Assembly (NCBI GenBank): GCA_040905445.1
Contig: JBBDRN010000043.1
Coordinates: 1 to 64,000, forward strand
Direction: 5' to 3'
Length of the DNA stretch: 64,000 nt
From: SKPT01 sp040905445
Lineage (GTDB): Bacteria > Planctomycetota > Phycisphaerae > Phycisphaerales > Phycisphaeraceae
Positions 1 to 6,992 of the stretch are shown here, piece after piece (positions within the stretch are counted from its first letter, which is position 1; the number at the start of each line of letters is the position of its first letter). The position numbers and the translations under genes were made by a program. A model generated the notes under the pieces. It saw only the letters and a list, made by a program, of their open reading frames with translations, was not told the DNA's origin and did not search any database.

Positions 1-3
1 CCG

Positions 4-20
4 CAGCCCCTGCGGGGCTG
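4..20. repeat. Palindromic hairpin (CAGCCCC/GGGGCTG)
   Basis: A 7-bp perfect stem closes a 3-base loop. The identical 17-mer recurs at 213-229, and close variants occur inside the larger inverted repeat near 25 kb. It belongs to the palindromic repeat set dispersed through this window. Confidence 0.8.
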
Positions 21-63
21 AGTTATGGTGCCGGCGACTGCGACGTGGCGCGGGGCCGGACAA

Positions 64-172
64 TTCAATAACCGCGAAGCAGCGAAGAACGCGAAGGGCA
101 CGAAGGGATGTGATGTGCGTAACTTCTGCTTCTTCGCGCCCTTCGCTTGCTTCGCCTCTTCGCGGTTCAATG
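64..172. repeat. CGCGAAG word array, inverted pair
   Basis: The left arm reads AACCGCGAAGCAGCGAAG and continues with further GCGAAG units. The right arm (about 130-172) is its imperfect reverse complement, ending CTTCGCGGTTCAA. The same inverted arrangement occurs at 3735-3834, 39645-39727 and 44491-44707, so this is a dispersed, structured repeat and not a gene. A transcript through it would fold into one long imperfect hairpin. Confidence 0.8.
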
Positions 173-212
173 ATGAGTTCGTTCCGCTGGCTCCACCCGT
201 GGCGACAACCCG

Positions 213-229
213 CAGCCCCTGCGGGGCTG
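213..229. repeat. Second copy of CAGCCCC/GGGGCTG hairpin
   Basis: This is an exact copy of the 17-mer at 4-20. Just upstream (about 190-200) is a CCACCCGTGG word that also forms part of the 34-bp inverted repeat near 25 kb. Confidence 0.8.
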
Positions 230-304
230 GAATCTGGGGTCTGCGATTGCGATGCGGCGCGGGGTCGGCACCGGGCCCGGAAATCCCGGATCAATCGGCT
301 TTTT

Positions 305-313
305 TGCTATAGT
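305..313 (+). promoter_or_regulatory. Possible extended -10 promoter for mdh
   Basis: TGCTATAGT matches an extended -10 element (TG-n-TATAAT with one mismatch). It lies about 100 bases upstream of the mdh start codon, just after the repeat-rich stretch at 1-230. No convincing -35 box is visible. This is inference from sequence only. Confidence 0.35.
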
Positions 314-412
314 CCGCCCAGCGGCCGCGAACGCTCCGGCAGTGCATCGCATCGCCGGCCGCTGCCCCGCGACACGCGATACCTCCATCAAACATCAAGG
401 GAAAGCAGACAA

Positions 413-1369
413 ATGGCGTCTCGAGCAAAGATTTCCATCATCGGCGGGGGCGGTAACGTCGGCGCGAGCTGCGCCCTCTGGGCTGCCGCCAAGGAGTTGG
501 GCGACATCGTCGCTGTCGACATCCCCCAGGCGGAGGGAGCCGTCAAAGGCCGCATGCTCGACCTCGCCCAGGCCATGCCCATCGAGCTCGCCGACGCGAC
601 CATCACCGGCACGACCGACTACGCCGACATCACCGGCTCGGACGTGGTCGTCATCACGGCGGGTCTGCCCCGCAAGCCCGGCATGAGCCGCGACGACCTC
701 ATCGAGAAGAACGTCCAGATCGTCAAGCAGGTCAGCGAGAACGTCAAAAAGCACGCCCCCGACTCGATCGTCATCGTCGTTTCCAACCCGCTCGATGCGA
801 TGGTCTACACGGCGTGGAAGACGACCGGGTTCGACACAAAGCGCATCGTCGGCCAGGCCGGCGCCCTCGACGTCGCCCGCTTCAAGACCTTCATCGCCAT
901 GGAGACCGGCTACAGCGTCGAGGACATCAACGCCCTGTTGCTCGGCGGCCACGGCGACGACATGGTCCCCCTGCCCCGCTTCACCAACATCGCCGGCATC
1001 CCCATCACCCAGTTCATCAGCGAGGCGCGGCTTAACGAGCTCGTCGACCGGGCCAAGAAGGGCGGCGGCGAGATCGTCGAGCTCATGGGCACCAGCGCCT
1101 ACTACGCCCCCGCCGCCGGCGTCATCCAGATGGTCGAGGCCATCGTCCGCGACAAGAAGCGGATCATCCCCTCCGCCGCCTACTGCGATACCGCGTACGG
1201 CGTGGGGGGGTACTTCGTCGGCGTCCCGGCGGTGCTGGGCAAGGGCGGCGTCGAGGACGTCATCGAGATCGACCTGAACGACGACGAGCGCGCCCTGATG
1301 GACGCCTCCGTCAGCCACGTCAAGGAACTCGTGGACAAGGTGCGGGCGAGGTTTCCCGAACTGAAGTAG
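413..1369 (+). CDS. mdh: Malate dehydrogenase
   Basis: NAD-dependent malate dehydrogenase (318 aa) of the LDH-like MDH family, interconverting malate and oxaloacetate in the cytoplasmic TCA cycle. The N-terminal Rossmann motif is IIGGGGNVG. The substrate loop PRKPGMSRDD carries the arginines that favour a dicarboxylate; lactate dehydrogenases have Gln in this loop. VSNPLDAMVY is the conserved NAD/active-site strand, and GGHGDDMVPL contains the catalytic His. The ATG at 413 was chosen because conserved sequence starts at MASRAKISIIG. The open frame continues upstream to 110 only through repeat-like DNA. The gene stands alone, with a possible promoter near 305. The family call is firm. Confidence 0.96.
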   Translation: MASRAKISIIGGGGNVGASCALWAAAKELGDIVAVDIPQAEGAVKGRMLDLAQAMPIELADATITGTTDYADITGSDVVVITAGLPRKPGMSRDDLIEKNVQIVKQVSENVKKHAPDSIVIVVSNPLDAMVYTAWKTTGFDTKRIVGQAGALDVARFKTFIAMETGYSVEDINALLLGGHGDDMVPLPRFTNIAGIPITQFISEARLNELVDRAKKGGGEIVELMGTSAYYAPAAGVIQMVEAIVRDKKRIIPSAAYCDTAYGVGGYFVGVPAVLGKGGVEDVIEIDLNDDERALMDASVSHVKELVDKVRARFPELK

Positions 1370-1407
1370 CCCGGCATGCGTTGAGATGGGGGCTGGGCAC
1401 GTGCCCC

Positions 1408-1430
1408 GGGTGAAGCCCACGGATGCAGTC
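1408..1430. repeat. GAAGCCCACGGATGC palindromic word
   Basis: GAAGCCCACGGATGCAGTCC resembles words inside flhF at about 56018-56040 and 56127-56158, where they encode KPTDANPW and KPMEADPW. It is an intergenic member of a family that also occurs in coding sequence. Confidence 0.5.
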
Positions 1431-1441
1431 CGCGTTCCGCG

Positions 1442-1537
1442 TCAGCACAGGGCGGCGAAGGTCAGGAGCGTCAGCAGTGCCACGCGCCGGCGTTGGGGGA
1501 ACCGCGTTGCGTCGAATGCGAAGATGGAAGCGATCAT
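1442..1537 (-). CDS. Candidate 31-residue membrane peptide
   Basis: A short frame starts at ATG 1537 and ends with TGA at 1442-1444. Its reading is MIASIFAFDATRFPQRRR followed by a hydrophobic stretch ending FAALC, so a basic patch precedes a single potential membrane helix. A GGAGAG sequence sits about 7 bases upstream of the ATG, a good ribosome-binding site. No homologue is recognised, and the stretch 1370-1647 holds nothing else convincing except one repeat-like word near 1408-1430. It may be chance. Confidence 0.25.
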   Translation of the reverse strand: MIASIFAFDATRFPQRRRVALLTLLTFAALC

Positions 1538-1647
1538 GGGCGTCTCTCCGTGCGGCTGCCTCTGCCCATGCATGTTCAACCGGCGTGCCGGGGCGGCCAT
1601 GACGGCCTCAAAATCGCCTAAGACCTTGTTTTAACAGGATTTTGCTT

Positions 1648-3696
1648 ATGTCGCACCCCGGGCGAAGCGTTGGCCGATCATGCCGCATGTGGTCGCGGGG
1701 CAACATCGCTCGGTGGGCGATGTCGCTGCGAGGCATCATCGTGTTGCTCGCGGCCGCAGCCTGCAGCGCCCTCGGCAGCCCTGCCGCCGCCCAGGAGGGA
1801 GCGGGGGATGTGGCGGGGAGCGTGGCGGGGAGCGTGGCGGGGAGCGTGGCGGGGGGTGTGGCGGGGGAGCTGGAGGCGCCGCTCCTGGACCGGGCCCACG
1901 TCCGGGCAGCCCATCGGCAGGTGGAGCAGTGGCTGCTCGACGGCGGCGTCGACGTGGCCGAAGCCCCCCCCATCCGCGTCACGGGGGCGTACGGCGTACA
2001 GGTGACCCTCTGGCGCGACGGCATCGTCGTGGGCGTGGGCGAGGCGGCCCGTCCGGACGCCGACGCCGCCCGCAGAGACGCCCCCGGGCCGGCGGTAGAT
2101 CTGGCCACCCTGCTCGCCGAGGCCACGGAGCAGGCGGCGACGGGGCTGGAGCAGACTCTGCGCGAGGCCTACCGCCGCGCCGGCGAAGGCCATGCCGATG
2201 TCGCCGACCGCGACATCCCGGAACTGGCCCACGTCGCTCCCCACCTGCTCGTGGACCTGCAGGTCGCCCACAGCCTCGAGTCGATCCGCATCGAGCCCGG
2301 TGAGCCGGCGTCGGCGGTGTACGACCAGTTCGCCCCCGGGTACCACGGCCTGCGCCTGCCCGCGGGGGCGGGCCGCGCCGGCCTTGTCTGGCCGGGCACG
2401 TCCTTGGCGCGCAACATCCAGCCGCGCAGCCAGCTCACGCAGGCGCTCGCGTCGGTGGGCCTCCGCAGCGACGCGATCGAGGAGCTGGGCCGCCCGGGCG
2501 GCGTTGCGCTCGAGCGGTTCCGCGTCCAGCACGTCGTGCGCCCGTCGACGCAGCTCGGGCCGGTGGAGCTGGTGCGTGGCCACGTGTTGCTGCCCCCCTA
2601 CGCCGTGGACACGCGCACGATCGACCAGCTCGGCCATCGCATCGCCGAGCACCTGCACAACCGCTTCACGCGCGAGGGGATGATCCGCGGCACGTACCTG
2701 CCCACGAGCGACCGGTACGGCGAGCCGCTCGTCGCCGAGCCGACGGATGCGGCGCTGGCGAGCTACGCGCTCTTGCGGCACGCGCGGCGCCAGGCTCGCC
2801 GGGGCCGGTACGGCCAGGCGTTCATCGACGCCAAGGTCGACGACGTGACCACCGTCCTGCACCTGCTCGCTGACGAGGTGCTGACGGACGACGCCGCGGT
2901 GCGCGAGCGGGCCGGCGCAGCCGCGCTCATCGTCCTGACGCTGACCGACCTGCCGCAGCGCGGCGCGCGCGAGCGGGAGCTGCGCGACCGGTTGGGCGGC
3001 GTGCTGGTCGAGCTCGCCGGCGAAGGCGCCGCCGACCAGGGGGCGACGGGGGCGCTGATTGTCGCCGCGCTGGCGGGGCTGTGGGAGCAGACGCGCGAGC
3101 CGGCGCTGGAGCCCATCCTTGCCGAGGGGCTGAAAGCGCTGCACCGGCGGCTGACGACGCGGGTGGACCTCGCGGCCCTGCCCTGGCTGATGGTCGCCCA
3201 CAACCGGGCGGCCCACCTGCTCGCCGAGGAGGGCGAAACCCTTGGCGACGAGGCGGTCGCCCGCTGGGAGGACGGGCTCGGCACGCTCGGGGCGCGGCTG
3301 GCGGAGTTGCAGATCGTCGCCGAGCCGAGCCTCGGCCCCGGCGACGTGGTGGGCGGCTTCGATCTGACGGGCCGCGGGTCCGCCGCTCCGCCCACAGCGG
3401 ATTGGCGTACGGCCCAGGTGCTCATGTTCCTCGCCGGCGCGATGCGGCAGCCGGCCATCATCGCCGACCACGATCCCATGGGCTGGATGCTGACGACCGG
3501 CCTCGCCGCCCGCTTCCTCGGCCAGCTCACCTTCACCGAGACCAACAGCTACTACGTCCGCAACCCGAGCGAAGCGCACGGCGGGGTGCGCCTGGCGCCA
3601 TGGGACAACCGCCTGACCGTCGACACGCAGGGCGTCGCGCTCGTCGCGGTGGTGGAACTGCTTGAGGCCCTGGACGAGCTTGAAGGGCAGTGGTGA
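1648..3696 (+). CDS. Secreted protein of unknown function, possibly AMMECR1-like N-terminus
   Basis: About 682 aa with a signal sequence (GIIVLLAAAACSALGSPAAAQ, likely cut after AAAQ). The start is uncertain: ATG 1648 has AGGA about 8 bases upstream, while ATG 1720 would give a more ordinary signal peptide. The mature N-terminus has four near-identical 12-bp tandem repeats (about 1808-1870) encoding GDVAGSVAGSVAGSVAGG. Residues about 100-280 (VTLWRDGIVVGVGE, then ARNIQPRSQLTQALASVGL) follow the layout of AMMECR1 domains but without diagnostic cysteines. The rest is helix-rich, like an alpha/alpha barrel, with a conserved-looking end (GGVRLAPWDNRLTVDTQ). The function is unknown and the domain idea is tentative. 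Confidence 0.7.
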   Translation: MSHPGRSVGRSCRMWSRGNIARWAMSLRGIIVLLAAAACSALGSPAAAQEGAGDVAGSVAGSVAGSVAGGVAGELEAPLLDRAHVRAAHRQVEQWLLDGGVDVAEAPPIRVTGAYGVQVTLWRDGIVVGVGEAARPDADAARRDAPGPAVDLATLLAEATEQAATGLEQTLREAYRRAGEGHADVADRDIPELAHVAPHLLVDLQVAHSLESIRIEPGEPASAVYDQFAPGYHGLRLPAGAGRAGLVWPGTSLARNIQPRSQLTQALASVGLRSDAIEELGRPGGVALERFRVQHVVRPSTQLGPVELVRGHVLLPPYAVDTRTIDQLGHRIAEHLHNRFTREGMIRGTYLPTSDRYGEPLVAEPTDAALASYALLRHARRQARRGRYGQAFIDAKVDDVTTVLHLLADEVLTDDAAVRERAGAAALIVLTLTDLPQRGARERELRDRLGGVLVELAGEGAADQGATGALIVAALAGLWEQTREPALEPILAEGLKALHRRLTTRVDLAALPWLMVAHNRAAHLLAEEGETLGDEAVARWEDGLGTLGARLAELQIVAEPSLGPGDVVGGFDLTGRGSAAPPTADWRTAQVLMFLAGAMRQPAIIADHDPMGWMLTTGLAARFLGQLTFTETNSYYVRNPSEAHGGVRLAPWDNRLTVDTQGVALVAVVELLEALDELEGQW

Positions 3697-3702
3697 GAAG
3701 CG

Positions 3703-3733
3703 GAAAATTCAAAATTCAGAATTCAAAATTCAG
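3703..3733. repeat. AATTCAAA/AATTCAGA word array
   Basis: Tandem 7-10-base words (AATTCAAAATTCAGAATTC) follow directly after the stop codon of the preceding gene. Related arrays lie at 24639-24671, 51441-51475 and 61218-61256. They are AT-rich islands in very GC-rich DNA. Confidence 0.75.
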
Positions 3734-3734
3734 A

Positions 3735-3834
3735 AACCGCGAAGGCGCGAAGGAAGCGAAGTTGTTGTGATAAGACAGCTCGCCTCCTCAAGATCTTTCC
3801 TCGTGCCCTCGCCCCCTTCGCCCCTTCGCGGTTA
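3735..3834. repeat. CGCGAAG word array, inverted pair
   Basis: The left arm starts AACCGCGAAGGCGCGAAGG and the right arm ends CCCCTTCGCGGTTA. It directly abuts the AATTCAAA array, so two repeat families are stacked between convergent genes. Confidence 0.75.
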
Positions 3835-3861
3835 TTCACAAATTCCAAATCAGAAATCAGT

Positions 3862-4284
3862 TCACGTTTTCTCATTCTTGAACAACTCCACCACCTCGCC
3901 GTCGGGCCCCTGGAAGAACGCCAGGCGCACGGGGGTCGGTTCCGGGCGTGACGCGATGGTGATCCCCTTGGGCTCGACGGTGATCGTCGCCCCGGCGGCG
4001 CGGGCGCGTTCGACCACGGCGTCCGGGTCGTCGGTGCGCAGGGCGAAGTGGAGAATGCTGCCTTCGCCGGCCGCAGGCGCCTGGTCCGGCCGCTCGAAGA
4101 TCTCCAGGTAGTTGCCGTCACCCGTGTCGAGCATGATCGCCCGCTTGGGCGGTTCGCCCCAGGCAATGCGCTCGGTGAAGCCGAGCGAGTCCTGGTAGAA
4201 GTGGACCGACTTGTCGAAGTCGCGGGCGCGGATGGCGACGTGGTGGAAGCCGCCGCCGCCGAGGGTGGGGTTGTGGTTGGGCAT
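3862..4284 (-). CDS. VOC-family (glyoxalase/dioxygenase fold) protein
   Basis: A 140-aa single-gene vicinal-oxygen-chelate protein with two beta-alpha-beta-beta-beta modules. Module 1 has FHHVAIRARDFDKSVHFYQ then YLEIFE; module 2 has LHFALRTDDPDAVVERARAAG then FFQGPDGEVVELFK. The metal-ligand pattern (early His, a Glu in LEIFE, a second His in LHFAL, Glu in VVELF) is intact, so it should bind a divalent metal. The substrate cannot be told from sequence; lactoylglutathione-lyase-like or resistance-type roles are both possible. The start at ATG 4284 gives normal length. Confidence 0.88.
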   Translation of the reverse strand: MPNHNPTLGGGGFHHVAIRARDFDKSVHFYQDSLGFTERIAWGEPPKRAIMLDTGDGNYLEIFERPDQAPAAGEGSILHFALRTDDPDAVVERARAAGATITVEPKGITIASRPEPTPVRLAFFQGPDGEVVELFKNEKT

Positions 4285-4307
4285 GGGAACTCGGGGTTTG
4301 GGGTTTG

Positions 4308-4340
4308 GGTGCCACTGGCGGGCAAGCCGCCAGTGGCACC
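4308..4340. repeat. GGTGCCACTGG hairpin
   Basis: A perfect 14-bp stem (GGTGCCACTGGCGG pairing with its complement) closes a 5-base loop. Related words occur at 39482-39573 and inside comEC at 50691-50720. There is no T-tract on either side, so it looks like a dispersed repeat and not a terminator. Confidence 0.8.
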
Positions 4341-4403
4341 CCGTTGTCGGACGTTGTCAGACGGAGCCTGGGATTATCGTAACGGAGTCGGGCGCGCATG
4401 AGA

Positions 4404-4438
4404 AAGAGCCGACGGCATGGTGGATGCCGTCGACTCTT
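4404..4438 (-). terminator. Terminator downstream of glnB
   Basis: A near-perfect 15-bp inverted repeat (one mismatch) with a 5-base loop, read on the minus strand. The 3' arm ends CTCTTTCTC. It lies 35 bases after the P-II stop codon and would end the amt-glnB transcript. Confidence 0.65.
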
Positions 4439-4472
4439 GAAGGAGGCCTGGGGCGTGCGTGCCGGCCGGGTG

Positions 4473-4811
4473 CTACAGCGCGTCGTCGTTCTGCTCGCCC
4501 GTGCGGATACGGACGACCTTGCCCAATTCGTAGACGAAGATCTTGCCGTCGCCCACCTCGCCGGAGCGGGCGGCGGAGGTCACGGCGTCGACCGCCTTGT
4601 CGAGGTCTTCGCTGCGGACGGCGATCTTGAGCTGGATCTTGGGCACGAAGCCGACGTCCATTCGGCCGCCGCGGTAGCGCTCGGTGTGGCCCTTCTGCTT
4701 GCCGAAGCCGCGGCATTCCATGGCCGTGCAGCCGAGGATGCCCAGGCTCGCGAGCCTGGCCTTGACGGGGTCGAGTGCGGCGGGCTTGATGATTGCTTCG
4801 ATCATGTGCAT
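4473..4811 (-). CDS. glnB: Nitrogen regulatory protein P-II (GlnB/GlnK family)
   Basis: A 112-aa P-II protein, a trimeric cytoplasmic sensor of 2-oxoglutarate and ATP/ADP that docks on Amt transporters and other targets. It aligns without gaps to E. coli GlnB over residues 1-58: MHMIEAIIKP at the start, GFGKQKGHTE before the T-loop, and VGDGKIFVYEL (C-terminal signature). The T-loop reads YRGGRMDVGFVPK, so the uridylylated Tyr51 of enterobacterial P-II is Met here (codon 4659-4661) while Tyr46 is kept. GlnD-type control at that position is therefore impossible. It lies 89 bases downstream of amt on the same strand, so it is functionally a GlnK. Confidence 0.95.
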   Translation of the reverse strand: MHMIEAIIKPAALDPVKARLASLGILGCTAMECRGFGKQKGHTERYRGGRMDVGFVPKIQLKIAVRSEDLDKAVDAVTSAARSGEVGDGKIFVYELGKVVRIRTGEQNDDAL

Positions 4812-4900
4812 GGTTTGGTTTCCAAGTCGAGGTCGTGGTGAGTTGGAGCGGCTGTCGCGCTCCGCCCCGCGTGGGCGCGGGGGCTAAACGGCGAACGCGC

Positions 4901-6307
4901 TCAGATTTCCCGCGTGTGGTAGCTCTTGATGTAGACGCGCGGGAAGTCGGGGTAGGCCGACATCTCGTGCTCGCCGAGGTCCAGCCCCTCGATCTCCTCC
5001 GCCTCGTCGACGCGGAAGCCGAGCGTGGCCTTGACGGCGAGCGCGACGATGAACGCGAAGGCGAGCGTGAACGCGGCGATCGAGACGACGCCGATCACCT
5101 GGTAGCCGAGCTGCGTCACGCCGGCGCTGGCGCCGAAGATACCTGGGGCCAGCGTGCCCCACACGCCGCACGTGCCGTGGGCGCTGATCGCGCCGACGGG
5201 GTCGTCGATCCTGAGGCGGTCGAGCCCGATGATTGAGACGACCACGATGACGCCGCCGATGATGCCGATGATGATGGCCGTCATGGGCGTCTGGATGTTG
5301 GCGCTGGCGGTGATGGCGACGAGGCCGCCGAGGATGCCGTTGAGCGCCATGGTCAGGTCGGCGTTGCGGGTGACGAAGTAGGCGAGCAGGCCCGCGGCGA
5401 CGGCGCCGGCCGCGGCGGCGAGCGCGGTGTTGGTCAGCACGAGCGACACGGCGGCTGCGTCGGCGGTCAGCACCGACCCGCCGTTGAACCCGAACCACCC
5501 GAACCAGAGCAGGAACACGCCGATCGTCGCCAGCGCCAGGTTGTGGCCGGGGATCGGGTTGACCGTGCCGTCGGCGGCGTACTTGCCCAGGCGCGGGCCG
5601 AGCACGATCACCGCGGCCAGCGCCGCCCACGCGCCCACGCTGTGCACCAGCGTCGAGCCGGCGAAGTCGATGAAGCCCGCGTCGTCACCGCCGAGCGTGC
5701 TCAGCCATCCGCCGCCCCACTGCCACGAGCCGGTGATCGGGTAGCTGATGGCGACGATCGGGATGATGAAGATGAGAAACGGCCCGAGCTTGATGCGCTC
5801 GGCGACGGCGCCGGAGACGATGGTCGCGGCGGTGGCGGCGAACATGGCCTGAAAGAAGAAGTCGGTGTGGTAGGTGTAGCCCGCGTCGTACGCCGACGTC
5901 TGCCCGCCCGGGGGCAGCGGGATGCCCCAGCCCGTCCAACCCAGCACCCCGGCGACACCCCACTCGCCCGGGTACATGAGCGAGAAGCCGATCAGCGCGT
6001 AGGTCAGGATGCCGAGGCTGACGATCATCGTGTTCTTGAAGAGGATGTTGACGGTGTTCTTGGCCTGCGTCAGGCCGGACTCCAGCGACGCGAAGCCAAG
6101 GTGCATGATGAAGACCATGCACCCAGCGATCATGATCCAGAGGTTGTTGACGGTGAACATCTCCGCGGAAACGCCTTCTTCCACGGCCTCGGCGGCGGCT
6201 TCGGCGGTGGTCGCGGCGTCCTGCGCCCATGCCGGGCTCGCGGCCGCCAGGCCGACCCATAGCGGCAGGCTCAGTGCCAGGCCCCATCTGATGCGTGTCG
6301 CGTTCAT
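4901..6307 (-). CDS. amt: Ammonium transporter
   Basis: A 468-aa Amt/MEP/Rh-family channel with a cleavable signal sequence (LALSLPLWVGLAAASPAWAQ) and about 11 membrane helices. The twin pore histidines are visible in STLVHSVGAW and ISAHGTCGVWG, as are the family motifs AERIKLGPF and GFNGGS. The soluble C-terminal tail (FRVDEAEEIEGLD) is the usual P-II docking region. ATG 6307 was chosen over an in-frame start at 6373 because AGGAGA lies just upstream and the signal peptide begins there. It is first in an amt-glnB operon. The 685-base region upstream holds no recognisable sigma-54 box. Confidence 0.96.
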   Translation of the reverse strand: MNATRIRWGLALSLPLWVGLAAASPAWAQDAATTAEAAAEAVEEGVSAEMFTVNNLWIMIAGCMVFIMHLGFASLESGLTQAKNTVNILFKNTMIVSLGILTYALIGFSLMYPGEWGVAGVLGWTGWGIPLPPGGQTSAYDAGYTYHTDFFFQAMFAATAATIVSGAVAERIKLGPFLIFIIPIVAISYPITGSWQWGGGWLSTLGGDDAGFIDFAGSTLVHSVGAWAALAAVIVLGPRLGKYAADGTVNPIPGHNLALATIGVFLLWFGWFGFNGGSVLTADAAAVSLVLTNTALAAAAGAVAAGLLAYFVTRNADLTMALNGILGGLVAITASANIQTPMTAIIIGIIGGVIVVVSIIGLDRLRIDDPVGAISAHGTCGVWGTLAPGIFGASAGVTQLGYQVIGVVSIAAFTLAFAFIVALAVKATLGFRVDEAEEIEGLDLGEHEMSAYPDFPRVYIKSYHTREI

Positions 6308-6992
6308 CTGCGAGTCTCCTATGAATGTCGGCGGACGCGCGTCCGCTCTCGTTGCGTCATGCGTGGCTGGCACGCGCCAGCGCGTTCGTCTCGGAAAACG
6401 GGCGAGCGCTCTATCGAGCGCCCGCCCTTAACCTCCGCGACCATCGCGAAGGCGGCCTGGTCTGCCCCCCCCAGCGCACCCCGCCACACCCCGCCACACA
6501 ACCAGCGCAGCGATCGCGCAAGGCGTGCCCGCCCGGGTCATCCGTGTTCGGCCGCGGGTTCGACCCCTCCCGGGTGCATGGGCATAACGCAACCGCCGTG
6601 CCAGGTGGGGCCAGCCCCGATCGTTCGGCAGGTCGCGAACCCCCGTGACCGCCACTGTCGGGGGCGTGACGCGGGTTTGATGGTCGGCGCGACTATTTCC
6701 GGGCGTTGCCGCGGCCGCGACGCGCCGCGCGGAAAGTAGGCGGCCGACCCCGCGCCACGCGGGGCGTGCCTCATTTGCAGGCAGGTGCATGGGACAAGCG
6801 CAGGCGGTCGCCCGCCGCGGGAAAGGGGGTGGTTACGCATCGCGGTTTGGCGGGGTGCGGCGCGTCTGCGGTATAATGGCGGCATCTTCCACCGCCATCG
6901 GTGCGGTGCTCGCCGCTGGCGGCAGCCAGGGTTGGCCGGTGCGTTGGCGCTGGCGCCGCGATCTGATTCGGGACCAGCTAAGGAGCGTTCGC
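6308..6992. other. Intergenic region between amt and the 1002-aa gene
   Basis: No gene is supported here. It contains CCCCGCCACA words at about 6476-6500 (a variant of the GGTGGCGGG family) and a likely promoter at 6847-6877. Both flanking genes are transcribed away from it. Confidence 0.6.
6847..6877 (+). promoter_or_regulatory. Sigma-70-like promoter
   Basis: A perfect TATAAT at 6872-6877 is preceded by TTGGCG at 6847-6852 with a 19-base spacer, slightly long. It would give a leader of about 110 bases for the gene starting at 6993. Confidence 0.5.

Noticed and set aside
4308..4340. Hairpin read as a terminator of the VOC gene or of glnB
   Set aside because: It lies upstream of the VOC start and beyond the better terminator of glnB, has no T-tract, and has relatives elsewhere.
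6515..6531. Possible sigma-54 box (GGCACGCCTTGC) upstream of amt
   Set aside because: Spacing between the GG and GC elements is wrong for a -24/-12 promoter, and it lies over 200 bases from the start codon.
6551..6579. GGTTCGACCCC resembling a tRNA T-arm
   Set aside because: The T-stem does not pair, and no anticodon arm or acceptor stem can be drawn around it.
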